In this document: positions 35,067 to 48,100 of the stretch, in pieces
How the letters are laid out: each line of letters begins with the position of its first letter
How positions within the stretch are numbered: the stretch's first letter is position 1
Origin: Synchiropus splendidus
Taxonomy: Eukaryota > Chordata > Actinopteri > Syngnathiformes > Callionymidae
Direction: 5' to 3'
Length of the DNA: 64,000 nt
Assembly (NCBI RefSeq): GCF_027744825.2
Contig: NC_071334.1
Span: 41,765,437 to 41,829,436, forward strand
The notes under the pieces: model-generated
Told to the model about the DNA's origin: nothing
The model's input: only the letters and a program-made list of their open reading frames with translations
Database searches by the model: none
Translations under genes and position numbers: made by a program

Positions 35067-36785
35067 ATTCACTGTTTCTCTGCTCATATGGTTCCCCTTC
35101 TGCGGTAGCCCTAAGCTGGTTCCCTCTATGTTTGTTAAGCCTGCACTTGTTTGTTTCTCTGCAGCACTGGGAGTTGTTATCTTCACTCAGGTTTACACAT
35201 CACTCCCAGTAGTCAAACGTATGGCGGTCTGCTACTTCGCTTTAGTAATTCCTGCTAAACACAGTTAGCCTGCTTTTGTTTTTGAACACATCATGCTTTT
35301 ATATCATTAAAAAAAAATGGGTCTATAATAATTAAATGATAACAGGAGCAATACTGATACAAAAAAGAACAATTTAAATCTCTGAATGTCTGATCTCTGA
35401 ACTTACAGCACAATATTTAACGGTTAATTTAAATCAGAGGAAAATACTTCCCTGAGGTGTGATGTGTTAATTTTTGGCACAAGGTTTCAAAGGCATGCTG
35501 TGCTGCCTGGTCAAAGGTGAGGTTGTGGAAGTGGTGCTAATGTGTCTGGGAAGAAGTGGTGTCATGGGTGTCAGCGCTGGCTCATATTTAACCAGCTTGG
35601 CTGAGGGCCAGACAAGTTTTGCCTGAGTGAAGGAGGGCAGGTGGGCGGGGGTCATTATAAGCGTCAATCTGTGTAAGGCACGATAGTGCTAGATCAAAGT
35701 CTTTGAGTCCATCACATTGACATCATGACGTGATGCCATTACATGTAGTGGGTGAATTAACTTTATTGAGAAAATGCAAAGTGCAGCAATTTCCTGCTGG
35801 ACAGTGTCGCAGTTAAAGACTGCTGTGTTCAGATGACACTATTTTCAATAAGAAAACGTCCATTACTTAACCACCCTGTCTGCCCTTTTGTGCTCATGCA
35901 CACCATTCTCTCCAGCCAACGTCCCCCTGGAGTGAGACACCTACTAATTAAAACTGCAAGGACAAATTTGGACAAGACCAGTCCAGCCATTACCCAGACG
36001 TGACCTCACAGAGACGAAAGGAGACAAATTAAAGTACAGAATCTACACACAAGTGTGCAACGCTTCATGAAAAAGTCTGATCTACATGGCTTTGTACTGT
36101 GGTGGAAAATAATGTAATAAGAAATAAGAATAATGTAAAAAATAAGAATAATGATCATACAGAAGCGTTCTGTGACACAGTTTCGGTACAGAGGTAAGTA
36201 AGAAAGGCAAAGACGCAGTAGTGTCAGAGAAAAGAAGAAAAAAGAAAGCATAACGTCTAGCCAGAGAGCGAATGCGTCCTTTGGTCTTTTGATGGTGCTC
36301 TCTTATGGAACCTGGTATTTCTTTATTCACTCTTGAATCCATCATCAATGGGGCTAATAATTCAATGTAAGTGCTGCTGTGAAGTGATAGATCACACACA
36401 CCCGGCACGTCCCTAGTGAGCACTCAAATTACAAGCAGCCAAACAATCTTATTTTACAAGAACCAACTTTATTCTTTGATTCAAAGTGTGTTTTCTCCTC
36501 CAGCATTTAAATACCTCTGATAGTGCTATGTGACTGGAGACTGACGTTCTAATTCAATTTAAGGCTCCATTTACACTGAGATGATAATGATAGGAGGATG
36601 GCTCGTTCGTTTGCACAACGTTGGCAACATTACCAGCGGCGTCCAGTGTGGGAACTTACGGCATCTGTGATGGAGCCATCACCGTATGAACACTGGAGAT
36701 GAAAACGGCTTTAATGTATCATGATCGCCAACTGGCCCCACGCTCCAGCCATGCGTGGAGCTGCAACAAATTGCAAACAAAGGTC
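35067..36785. other. No gene recognised
   Basis: A GC-richer patch with short frames on both strands lies at 35467-35667. No domain and no repeat named. Confidence 0.45.
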
Positions 36786-36789
36786 AGAA

Positions 36790-37215
36790 AAGTTTTGGAT
36801 TTTTCATTTGTTTTGGTTTTTATTTAGTTTTAGTTTTAGTTTGTTTTAATTAGTTTTGGTGTTAGTTTGACTTTTTTTTTTTTCCCTTCAAGATCGAAGA
36901 TTGAAATAGGTCACAAAAACAGTCAGTAGTAAAACTCGACAAAAGACACAATGTAAAAAAAAAAAAAAGAAACGCTTTTATTTTGGAAAGATGAGGCTTT
37001 TGCCCAACAACCACCATTGTGCTAGTCAGCATTGTCATTGTCACGTGACATCGCAGATTTTTACAATTTTAGTTCACTTTGATTCGTTTTGTAAACAGAC
37101 AATTCAGTTAGCTGTTGTTTTATGAAAAACTTTCATTTGTATTGATATTCCAGTTAAAACGAATGATTGACAATTCTAGTTTTAATTTTTTCGTTTATTT
37201 CCGTTAACTAGAATG
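36790..37215. repeat. Interspersed repeat with TTTTAGTTTTAGTTT ends
   Basis: GGTTTTTATTTAGTTTTAG on the left and TTTCGTTTATTTCCGTTAAC TAGAATGACC on the right resemble an abundant AT-rich fish element often bounded by GTTAACTA-type ends. Ends and duplication were not resolved. Confidence 0.38.
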
Positions 37216-37219
37216 ACCT

Positions 37220-37950
37220 CAGTGCAAATGTGATTTTACTTGGTGTGAAGTCTTTTGGTTTTAATTGTTTTCAGTGGGGTGGTCACCGTGTAATTGTCGT
37301 ACATCATAAGGGATTTGCCGACATGTGTTACACTACTTGCACAAATAGTGTTGTGAATCTGTTGCAGTCAAGCTGCAGAAGTTCAAATTCTGGCAGGTGT
37401 GATTGATTTCTGGAATTATTTCAAAGTTGAAGTGTGAAGTTACCACCGTTATGGAGGTACACAGTGTCTCAGTGCTTTACTAGCTGTCTCTGTCTCACCT
37501 GTCTCACCCACAAACCTATGTCCCTATGAAATGGAAATTCATAGAGAAAACAAAAGTGCACAATGGCAGGTATTAATAAAGTTCTTATTGGATTTATTTT
37601 CACACTAACACTAACCAGGAGTGTCAAACGATTACGTCTAGGATTCACAAAGGGAGCTGCTTTCAACTGTCCCCATAAACTGGTCTGGGGGATTAAAGTA
37701 ACCTTTCCTCTAGCAATGGACAAGAGGATGGATTAACAAAATGGATCTTGATGAAAGTCATAGGTTCCTGCTAAGGTTTGGTCCCATTAAATGACGGCTG
37801 TCTTCACCTTTGCTTCGTGCCAGTCGATGGCTCCCAACAAAGCTTCCAACACAGCCTCCTCTGTTGTATATGAGGCCATTTTTACGTCCATCTGTTCTTG
37901 TACCTGCATATATACTGTAGTGTTTGTTTACAAGTAATGGTCTCTTTTTC
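37220..37950. other. No gene recognised
   Basis: Short frames only, no named repeat. Confidence 0.45.
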
Positions 37951-37961
37951 ATTGTCTATTA

Positions 37962-38787
37962 CAGTGTTTTTCAACCTGTTTGAAAACACGGCAAACTTGG
38001 TTCATTGAAACAATCCTGAGGCACAACCAAAGGAACACTTGTGCTCAAAGTCCTGGAGAAAATGCCTTTTAATTTGAGAGAAACTGTAGCTACGGACACT
38101 ATTGTTGTTATTTTGCCAGGCTGTTTGCAGAAACAAATTGCAATGTACTTGTTTCAGAAAGGGGCGGACAATATGGCAACATATATCCTGATGTACTTAT
38201 TTACTTTAAATAACTGTTTCGGTGATATCACTTCTCTTTTGCACGATTTCATTGTAGTTTTTAGACGAATCCTTTCCATTCTTTGCCTGAACTTTCTTCA
38301 TAAAAACAATTATTCCTTCTCTCTTCACATTTTGGAGCACATTTATTTTGTTATGCATTTAGTTTTTCACCAACTTTTAAACCAAAAAGCACATTTTGAC
38401 AGTCTTTGAGTATCAATAAAGTTTTAAAGTGAGACATCACATTAGCTGTTAGCTCTGCGGTGCAGAGTTTTTGACGTCGCAGGTATGACGTGCAACACTC
38501 CATCGTTCTGTGGTGAAGGTGTGTGGGAAGAGGAGCACCGCCCACCACGGCACATCAACATACATTAGCTCTACAGTACAGTTTATAGAAAGAATGTGAG
38601 GTAATCCATGTGATCTCCTCACGTTGGTAGCTCCTCAACAAGTCCTTATTGTTCATGACTTAATGTCGTCATATCGTCAACCTCTATCTCCGGACAAATG
38701 AGGTGAAACTGGATATTTTCCCACGGCACACCTGACAGCCTCTCAGAGAACACTAGTGTGCCGCGGCACACCAGTTGAAAAGCCCTG
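37962..38787. mobile_element. Complete hAT-type non-autonomous element, 826 bp
   Basis: A perfect 8-bp duplication GTCTATTA borders it (37954-37961 and 38788-38795). The termini CAGTGTTTTTCAACCTG and, reversed, CAGGGCTTTTCAACTGG are imperfect inverted repeats with CAG starts, as in hAT elements. Subterminal CACGGCA and GCGGCACACC motifs recur on both sides. A plus-strand frame of 122 codons (38041-38409) has no similarity I recognise to hAT transposase, so the element is taken as non-autonomous. Confidence 0.87.
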
Positions 38788-38924
38788 GTCTATTACATCC
38801 GACACAGATAGAAAAATCTTGGGAAAAAGCTATGAAAACTACTGAAAAAAAGTACTAGCCTCTTGGTGTCACACAACTGTTCCAGTCTGCAAGAAAATAA
38901 ATGAAATGTGAATCGGAAGTGGGA

Positions 38925-39650
38925 CCAAGTCATTGTTTTTCAAGTCGCAAATAAGTCTGAAGTCCTTGCTCCCAAGTCAAGTCTCCAATCCAGACAATCA
39001 GATCCTGCTCAAGTTTCAAGTCAAAGACTGACAAGTCTCAAGACACTTTGAACGCCTACGATTTTAGAATTGCATTCCCACAGATCATGTGCGCTATGAA
39101 GATCAGCATTTATTCATCAAAACTAGAAGATTCACAATTCAAAACAGTCAGTAGAATTATGAGAAAAGGAACCCTGCTGTTTCTCAAAACCATTGCACCA
39201 TTGGTTTTATGAAATATTTGTTCATCCTTAATTTAACCCTCCTAAACACATGGCTAACCTTAACCAGGACTCTGAACCAAACTGAAACCCAATTATAATG
39301 ACCCAGTTATCCTCAATGATCCTGGTTTCATCATCAAATTGAGGTTATTATTTTTTACACAAGGATCCTGTGATGATCATTATTTGGAAGATTAGGTTTA
39401 GGTGACGACTCTAGTGAGACAGAGGGGGCAGTGATGCCATTCTGTCATGGAGCTTGAACTGACTCTGTCACCGTGTGGGCCAAGGTTTTTTGGAAAAGAA
39501 GTCTTTTCGAATCAAAGGGTGTAATGCCAAGTCTACTCACTAGTCACTGACATTAAAGTCCAAGTCGAGTCACAAGTCCTTTGACATTTTGTCAAGTTGA
39601 GTCTAAAGTCCCTAGACGAATAAATCAAGTCCAAGTCATGTGACTTGAAT
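38925..39650. repeat. CAAGTC-rich interspersed element, with inner insertion
   Basis: The outer parts (38925-39045 and 39525-39650) are made of CAAGTC/AAGTCC-type short units, e.g. GGGACCAAGTCATTG on the left and AAGTCATGTGACTTGAATCC on the right, a recognisable fish repeat. The middle differs and includes an Angel-like piece (ATGGCTAACCTTAACCAGGA, 39251-39270), so the element is nested or composite. Confidence 0.5.
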
Positions 39651-39654
39651 CCAC

Positions 39655-42600
39655 ACAAAACATTAGACGACAATTACAATTTCCACCGCCCCATAGTCAT
39701 ACAGTACAGGCACTACAACAGTCCATTTGTAGTGTGTATTTTGTTAATTCACAGTGATTTAAGAAAATGGAAAAAAAAAAAATCAATGGTTATTCACATA
39801 TTTCCTGTGTGAAATGTGTCATCAAATGCATGACAATGTAAAGCAGGTGCAGCCTGATGATCCTCTGCAGCAGCACACACATCAGGTTCAGTGTGATGGC
39901 TCACAAACTCTCTCTAACACACAAGAGAGCTGTCAGTGGTGAAGGCTGGATCCTGCTTAGCAGATCTCCTCCCTGTCTAAAACATCTTAACAAACAAGCA
40001 GCCAAATGAAGGCGATCTTCAGAGCCTATGGCGGGCGGCAACACAAAAAGCCATCACTCCGTCTATCAAACGTGAAAGCTGCTAATGATGATAGTTTTCT
40101 TCAAGTGCACAAACACCAAGTCCAGTGAGATTTATGTGTGTGTCTCGGTGTGTGCTTGACAGAAACGTCTTCCTGCATTACACTTTCGTGGCAAGAAGAT
40201 GTAATAATTTCCCTTGAAAACAGAGGCTAGATGCTCACTTCCTAATGATGGAATCTTTTGATGTTTAAATTAGGATATCACACACGAGGAGCTATCCTCT
40301 CAGGGCCGCACCTTCTTATGACAAGATTAGCAGCAAAGGAAAACCATTACTGTGGTTTATTTCTGCCCCAGACACAGAAGACGACAGCCATCCGGAGAGA
40401 TAGATGCCTGAGACAAGGGATGGAGGAAGTCAAATAAATGACACAAGAAGAAAAAAACTAACTACATATTCTTTACAGATTGCAACCCAACCACTTATTT
40501 ATAGATTATCTGTGAAGCAGATATAAACCTCTGCTTCATTTTTCTGTCAGTCACAATGTCAGCCATGTCAACATTTAGAAATGTGCTGTCTCCGCTGTCA
40601 ACACACAGTACAGTAGAAAGAATTCATGACGCTATGCTGACAGGCTTGGAGACGGACGGACGCAACATTTACTAGATGACCAGACTCTCCCATGAGAGCA
40701 TGCTAGACCCTTTAAAAACTGCTTTAAACATGTGATGGTGGATGCAGCCTTTGGAGATGATTTAACAAAAACCTGTGCTCTATCTACAAACAAATATGGA
40801 GGATTTGTTAGAAAACATTGTCACTATTTCGACCTTTGTTTATTTTTAGCAGTGAATTTCAATGGAGATGCAATCTGGTGTTGTCGGTTGAAGATCCAGT
40901 TCCAGAAGCTGATGCAGCCACAGTAAGACCTGAATCAAAACATAATGACACAAACGTCCGAAGACTCCAGTGCACCTGGCTAAAGAAACTTATTTTGACT
41001 CCCTAAAACAATTGGGTTCCCATTACATATGTGATCTGAACCCACACACGGACAGTTTTCACCACTTTCAAACAAAAGCATTTATTAACCTTTTTTGTTT
41101 GGAAATCACATCAGAACAATGACGGTTCAAAGCTCTTCACCAGTTGTCTGATAACTGCAGGGGGTGAAACTTCAGTGACAATTCCAGCTGACCTAAGCTG
41201 AGTAACTGAACTTGTCTTAAGCGTCTTAACCCCAGAAAATTGTTTTACAAAAATAGGGTTTGTAGAGGTTCGCATGATGTAATGCTAACATGATGGTTGT
41301 ACTTCATTTTCTGGATATGGGAGGATTTGAAAACCACTTCCACCAAAGCTTCAACGTTGAAAAGAACATTGTTTGTCTTGATGAGTATTGGAAAGATGAA
41401 GTGTCCTTTGAAACGTAAACTATACTCAGGCATTGTTTTTTCTTTTTTCTTTTTTTTTTTTCAATGCTTGTATCATAAGTTGTGGTGAAGAGTTCCTGTC
41501 TGGCAGCTGTCTCTCTGCTCCTGTTCATAGACAGTTTGTTGAGAAGAAGCACTAACAGCGGCCAGAGGAATGATGTTGCTACACTGATCTCTGCTTCACA
41601 CAAAATAAAGACACCCTGCACGTACACCTCTGAAACACAGAACACTACCTGAGCTTTTACAGGAAGAGTGGCTAGTAGCAGGTGGGTAGGTAAATCACAG
41701 TGAGCTTTTTGGTCCTTCACGCTCTCAGGTTTCAGGCAGCCGTTAGGACGATAAAGTGAGGGCTGGTGATGGTGGGTCCCCACTGAGTCCCCTTTCATGC
41801 TCTCAGGTGAAGACACAAGGGCCCACTTCATCAGCGTTATCCACGGATGGGAAATACATAGCTTCTCTTTAAAACTCTGACCCGGCCTTTTAGCCGGGAG
41901 CACCAGGGGCTGATTATCCTCACTCACCCATTTTAAATAGAGACACACAAACATGCACACAGACACATTAGGGGATGAGAAAAAGCCACACATGCATACT
42001 GTCGATACAAGTGGCTGCTATCTGCAGAGACAGATCTATATTTAAGAGGGAAACACTCTTTAACCTTGGAGTTGGGGTGACTTTCAGTGAGTCACAAAGG
42101 TGTGGGAGTTGCTTTTGTGCTCTCTCTTGGCTCTATTTTTTCATGATCTCGACAAGTGAGTCAGCCAGCCAGTCAATCTGCTAGCAGAGAACTAAGGGCT
42201 TGCTTTGGCCCAGATATCTTTTTGAAGATAACCTTGGACTCGAGGTAAAAAAAAAATATATATATATATATACTGAATTTTTAACATGCTCTCAAAGTTT
42301 CATGGTCGGGTCTGCGGTGTGATGCCCATCTTGACTTCTTGCTGGTGTCGCACCAAAGTGTGACACATGGGTTGCAACTAGAATCCAAACATCAAGAAAA
42401 AAAATGAATATGATCAGTCACTTTAAAACACAATAAAACTTTTTTTGTTGATTAATTAATTATTATTATTTTACAAATAAAATGTAATTCTAGTTTAACT
42501 TAATATTTGTTGAAGCTACTGCCTGTGCTGGCCGGTCATCACACTCGGATAGTGGTAATTCAGCTCTTGTGGTTACTATTTATTCACAGTGCAGTCACTG

Positions 42601-43130
42601 AAGGTAAGCCACAATTTGTGCAGGTGCACCTCATGACAATATCATTAAAATGAGGTCACTTTATATTTAAAAAATCAAAAACCAATTGGGACAAGCTTGT
42701 GACATAATAGTTTGTGACATCATAATGTGAAATAATTCAAAATTTACAAGTTCATTTTGTCCATGTGTTCGGTGGTAGAAAAAGCTAAAGTAAATCGCCA
42801 TGATTGGAAAATTAGTTGACAGCCATATATTAGCTTTTGTTTCTGTTTTTAAAATTCCTCATCAAATAGGATTGAACGGGTCTGTTCTCTTCTGTGTAAG
42901 AGTGGTGAATAGAAAGTTCTTGTGCTGCAAGACTAGTTTCATCCGAGTTCACGGTGATGCCAAGGCGCTTGTGTTCAACGGTTCCTCCACTCAAATCTGC
43001 GTCATAAGGCAGCATTAACAACCTTCCAGTGTTTCAAGTGGAGGAATGCCAGTCAGCCAGAATCCTTTTTTCCCTGCAGCATCTCCAAGAATCTAATCCA
43101 TGACCACAGTCATCCCCCTCATTACTGCCA
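39655..43130. other. No gene recognised
   Basis: The longest frame of the window lies here (41304-41993 minus, 229 codons), ending in a poly-lysine stretch read from a T tract, without known motifs. A short (AT)n lies at 42256-42272. I do not call a gene. Confidence 0.4.
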
Positions 43131-43136
43131 AATTAC

Positions 43137-43248
43137 ATGCAAATTTCCTCAAATAAATGAGTTTTAAGCACTTGACAACCTGTCAGCCTTAGAATATTGA
43201 AACGATCATGACGGCTAGATAAACAATCAACAATCACTCTATGCAAAT
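43137..43248. promoter_or_regulatory. Octamer and SOX-like motif cluster
   Basis: ATGCAAAT occurs at 43137-43144 and 43241-43248, the POU-factor octamer. Two AACAAT SOX-type motifs (43222-43227, 43229-43234) sit just before the second. A TAATCC bicoid-type motif lies upstream near 43093. This is AT-rich sequence, so chance is possible. Confidence 0.2.
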
Positions 43249-43249
43249 T

Positions 43250-44925
43250 TGATATTTCCTGCACAATTACGAGAGGGAAAAAAAACTATAAATATCTGGA
43301 CACACAAAGGCATCTGGCATTTGTTCAGGTTTTCAACAGATACGGATGCAAATGAAAGATTCTTGAGGATGTAATTGATTCAAACGTTGCGGTGCTGCCT
43401 CTGCCTGCTTTTATTGTTCTTTTTGTCTCTGGCTCTTGTTTTGTTTTTTTCTCTCTTTATCTCACTGCTTTCAGTACACACAGATAATGGCTGACGGAAA
43501 CAAGTGAATGAGAGAAAGTGGAGAAAGACGGATGTGAATCACCCTTCGTGTTGTTTCTTTTCATGTGCTTTGGAAGAGGGATGTGCACAAAATAACATGC
43601 TCTTATGAAGTGTATTGGAGATGAGTGCTGAATAGAAGGCGGGAGCTGGGAAACGGCGAGCTCTGGCCGTCGCTAGTGAAGGAGATTACCGTTCCCTCAA
43701 CCTCTCCCTCCCACCAGCTCCGCTACAACACCCAGAGATTAAGACTGACAAGAACATATCAAGTCATTCCAGGACAAGCAGATCTTTAAAAACTCTAAAG
43801 TCTCCTCCCAAGGCCTTTAAAAAACACTCCCTTTCACCCATCCAGTATTTTTCTCAACTTTTTGTCTTTCCCTGATTAAAGCATCAACCTCACATCATCT
43901 CCACCTGTAGTCCTTTCTCTTCTGTCCATACTGAGAAGGCCATGAGGCTGCTGACCGAGGAGTAATGTGCACACTTTGACCCGTGTGACCAACAATATCC
44001 AGGATCACGACATCCATTAGCAGTAATGTCATCGTTCCTCACCAGCAGCAGATCCCATTGGACCTGTTTTATTCCTGTCCTGACGCCTCATCCTGAGCTG
44101 GATGAAGTTATTCATCTCTGAAAATCAAAAGACACTTGTGACTAGTGGTGGACATTCAGAGGAAGGGGTGGGGCTCGGAAGTTGTTCTTTTTGCCAATGG
44201 GACTTATCACTTATTACCTAAGGCTGATGGAAGGAAAACGTGGGCAGAGAGCTCCCAACCACCAAAAGGAAGAAACAGATTGGCTTTTTATGCTGGTAAA
44301 CTTTCTGTTAAAAGGGATTACACTCTATTAATCCCAGAGCAGAACCTAAAGAATCTTGCATTAATACCTCACCCACCTAAGTTTTGTACATTAGTCCTGG
44401 TGTTTCATGGTCTATTTACCCAAGTCCTGGAAGAGAAGAAATGCCATAAAAGTAAAAAGAAAGATTGTCTTCAAAAAAAGGAAAAAAAATCAACCATTAA
44501 ATATAAAATAAACATAAAATTAGACACGTTTTATATACCTCTTCAAGGAGGAAAAAATAGAAAAACTCTGCAAAATCCCCAAAATATTCTGCCAAAAGGA
44601 CAACTGCAAAACATGTAATTCAATGTCAAACATCGTAGTTTGTGAAGCTCTCGCCGACTTTGTCCGTGAAATATTTACACATTGGACGCTTGTAGCGGAA
44701 CTCAGATAGAGAGAGACAGAGAGAGAGAGTACTTGTCTTCCCCCACTGCGCTTAGGAAAGTTCCAGTGGGCGGATGCGGTTGTTTGCGTCTGCATGTAAA
44801 CAACACCTGGTCATTTAGCTTGTTGAAATTAATAATTATTTTTCTGCCAATTTGCTTAGCTTTTTTGTTTTGCTTTTGTTTTTTGTTTTTTACAATCAAA
44901 TATCTTGCCTATAGTGTGGTGTCAC
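43250..44925. other. No gene recognised
   Basis: A plus-strand frame of 157 codons (44145-44618) ends in a lysine-rich run from A-rich DNA. A GA-rich tract lies at 44705-44730. No supported gene. Confidence 0.4.
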
Positions 44926-44948
44926 ATCAAAACAACATGGCACATTAT

Positions 44949-44950
<2 letters not shown>

Positions 44951-44995
<45 letters not shown>
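44951..44995. repeat. (GT)n microsatellite between inverted arms
   Basis: There are 45 bases of perfect GT alternation. Perfect 12-base arms AACAACATGGCA (44931-44942) and TGCCATGTTGTT (44999-45010) flank it, so the tract forms the loop of a possible foldback. Confidence 0.95.
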
Positions 44996-44998
<3 letters not shown>

Positions 44999-45034
44999 TG
45001 CCATGTTGTTGTTTTTTTGTGTTTGTTTTTTGAT

Positions 45035-45185
45035 CAACATGATCTGACCTGGTTTGTATTTGAACTGAGGGAGGAAACCAGATAAAACCCACACAGGCAC
45101 AGGGAGAACATGCAAAGTGCATGCAAAAATGCCAGCTGCTTGCGGAAAGGCAAGAGTTCCAACCGCTAGTCCTTGGAGTCCTTGA
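45035..45185 (-). mobile_element. V-SINE-like conserved core, reverse copy
   Basis: On the minus strand GCATGTTCTCCCTGTGCCTG, then TGTGGGTTTTATCTGGTTTC and CTCCCTCAG match the strongly conserved central segment of vertebrate V-SINE-type elements. The part towards 45180 should hold the tRNA-related head but is too eroded to confirm A and B boxes. Confidence 0.58.
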
Positions 45186-45189
45186 AAAA

Positions 45190-48100
45190 TGGAAGACACT
45201 CTTCAAACATCCAGGGTGGCGCGTCCTCTATCCCACGATCCACTGACTGGTTTGAACAAACATGCCTTTACTTCCTGACATTAGGAGGCCAGGAGTCAGA
45301 ATGAATCGGCTAAAATGTAATGTATTGCTTATAGGGTGATTTCTGAAAAGTCATTGGACGCAACGTTTCATCTTGCAAATACTGTAGATGACTCTTAAAA
45401 CGTGGAGGGCCCAACCCATCCTTCGGGACAAATCAGGTCTCCTCTAATGAAGCTTTGGAAACAACACGTACTCTTTTATCCACAGCTTAAATCAGCAAAT
45501 CTGTTTTATCTGCATTATAGTCTCACTAAAATCTAATAACTGCAATCTTAATGTGTGATTTTGTTTGTCGTATAAAGTCTTTTGCACTATGAGATTTACA
45601 TTGGGTGCTCAGTTGTTGTGTTTTATGGTAGGTGTTAATACCTGTAGGATAGGCATGCTGTTCTTGGCAGTGACAGTGAGTGAAAAAATAGAAAATCGTG
45701 GTTGTTCGGAGCAAGAAAAAGATCCACACAGCACTTGTGTGCCAAGCAGTTCATAGGCAGGCTAGTGACACAGCCCTCAGATCCGTCTGGCTCTTCAGAT
45801 CTGGAGGAGACAAAGATAGGAAGGCATACGCCGCCTGATAGGATCTTTGAGAGTGGCCACCAGGGCTTGTGGGAGAAAGTGGATGGACAGGCGCATGGCT
45901 GTGGCTGTGTAGTTGACGTGCAGGGCCGTTATCAATCACAGACCACTCTATTAATTTCATCAAGGCGCAGGGGCCTGCTGACATTAAATGACATGCCGGT
46001 CGGTCCAATGGTGTCCCTAAGGTGGCAACACGACCATCCAATGCTTTTGAAATGCAAATGAGGCTTTAACCTTAAACAGAGCTGCCTGGCTGAAATTATC
46101 TTTCTGCCTTCCAGTCAGGTGGTCCCCTTCCTCCATTCTTTTTTTTTTTTTTTTTTTTTCACCTTCCTCCCTGTGCATCTCTCGCTGCCTTGTTCTTCCA
46201 CAAGCATGACCCCTGGGGTACTGGAGATGGAGAGTCCATCTTTAGTAGAAGCGACAGACAAAGGCAAAGGTGGAGGAGGGCTGAGAAGGAAGAGGGGGAG
46301 AGGTAAAGAAGGCAGTGCTGACACCTGCAGTCTGTCTCTCCAATGGGGCAGAGGAGCTACAGTATGGCCCGTGATAAAGATGTTTCAAGGGCAAGAAAGT
46401 GGATGCTTCTTGGTTGGGGGTGAGGGTCAGAAGACAACAGGCATGACCATAGAAGGTGTTTGTTTCTGGTCTGCTCTGTTTTGTGGTATACATGACTTAA
46501 CAGAAAAGAAGCTGAAAGCAGAGTTATGCCTTATTATTGTAGTCCTTTGCCTTTCATGACATAATATCATAATCTTATCTAAATATTTCTCTGCCTTGTG
46601 TTTGAAAATTACCTCCAGTGAGTCATTTATTGTAAGGGGACAGCAATGTACAAGAGCTGTGATATTTAGAAACAAGTTACAAACATACATACATCCACTC
46701 AATTTTTTAAATTGAAATTTAAAAGTGTATTTAAAATGTATGTCTCTGAAATAACGTGCTACCTGGCAATTTCAAACAGAGTGGGCAATAAAACGTGGCA
46801 TGTGTGACTACTTGTGCCTGTGATGGCTAAATCGAAATGAACACTGAAAATCAAGACCGACTATAGTTAAACCAGAGAACAATTTCAGACCTGTTGGAGA
46901 AAAAAAGATGTGTGGTGGAACTTTCTGCTACCCCAGATGCTTGAAATACACTATCCATGTTAAAACAGGGATTAGATGCCATATATATTGCTTAAACATG
47001 CCTGCCATGGGTGTTTTTATTTACTATTCATATTAACTAGTAATTCAATTGTTAATTTTTCCAATGTTCACATTTCTGATCCTGCAAATTGTAGCTTTGT
47101 AAAAAAAACTCTAACAAGGAACCCAACATTTACAGTTAAGCATTTCACTGTTTTATGGTTCCAACAGAGTTTTTTAAATGAGGGGGCTATCAAACAGCAA
47201 ACTTTGGCCTAGTGTGCACAAGCCCAGTTTGCCTCCCTGCTGTACAGCTTTATATTTCTACTATAGGTACACCCCTGGTTAGGTCCCATTTTGTTCTGCT
47301 CCTCAAACTCTGGGAGTTTTCTCTTATACTCTCAATTCTTCGACAAGACCATAAAAGCATCTGAGCATGTTCCCCAAATCCTGGGGAACATGCTCCCCAA
47401 ATATATCCCCAAGTACGCACGCCACAGGTGAAGGTCTTCTCAGAACAAAGATACATGTAAAGTTCTGATTGTTATTTGGAAGGCCTTGTTCTCCATCATG
47501 GTTCTGGATTGCAGCACAGTGTACTGTAGCCACTACCACTGTTTCTCCAATAGACTTGTCAATATTGTCACAAGGAAAAGGCACTACAGAAGGAGCTGCC
47601 ACTGTTTCTGTATAGTCTTTTCTTCCCCGTCTTTTTATCCGGGCCGCCTGAGCACATTAATTGGGACATCAGCTGAGTGAAGCAACGAGAGGACAGGCAG
47701 CTGATACAAGACAAGAAAGGAGGAGTTCAGACAATGATGTTTGAAAAAGGAAGGGAATGGAACAGAGGATGAAGAAAAGAGGTCCCTGCGGCAGACAAAC
47801 ATATCATATACGCAACAGCGCCATATATCTCCATGGCTTCTGTTTTTTTTCCATTCATCTGTCCCTCCTTTTCTCATGCGTCTTCTGTCTTACAAGATCA
47901 AAGTCATTTTTTTCAACAGACACTACTAGTTCTCTGAGTTTACGTCAGTTGTAAACGTCATCTTGTCCACTTGATTTTATTCAAGATCTGTGCAGGTCAG
48001 AAAACGTTACGGCTGCAGCAGAGAGAAGAGTTTCTGTCGTCACGTTTTTAAGTTTCACCGAGTTTTGAGGTTTGAGGATCAGGATTCAGTGGATGTATCT

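Noticed and set aside
38041..38409. A 122-codon frame inside the 38 kb hAT element
   Set aside because: No similarity to hAT dimerisation or catalytic regions that I can see. Probably chance within AT-rich DNA.
41304..41993. A 229-codon minus-strand frame, the longest in the window
   Set aside because: No recognisable domain. Its C-terminal part is a poly-lysine run from a T tract, and there is no promoter or splice context. Frames of this size are expected occasionally in 64 kb of vertebrate DNA.
44145..44618. A 157-codon plus-strand frame
   Set aside because: The second half is lysine-rich from A-rich DNA and the first half matches nothing I know.
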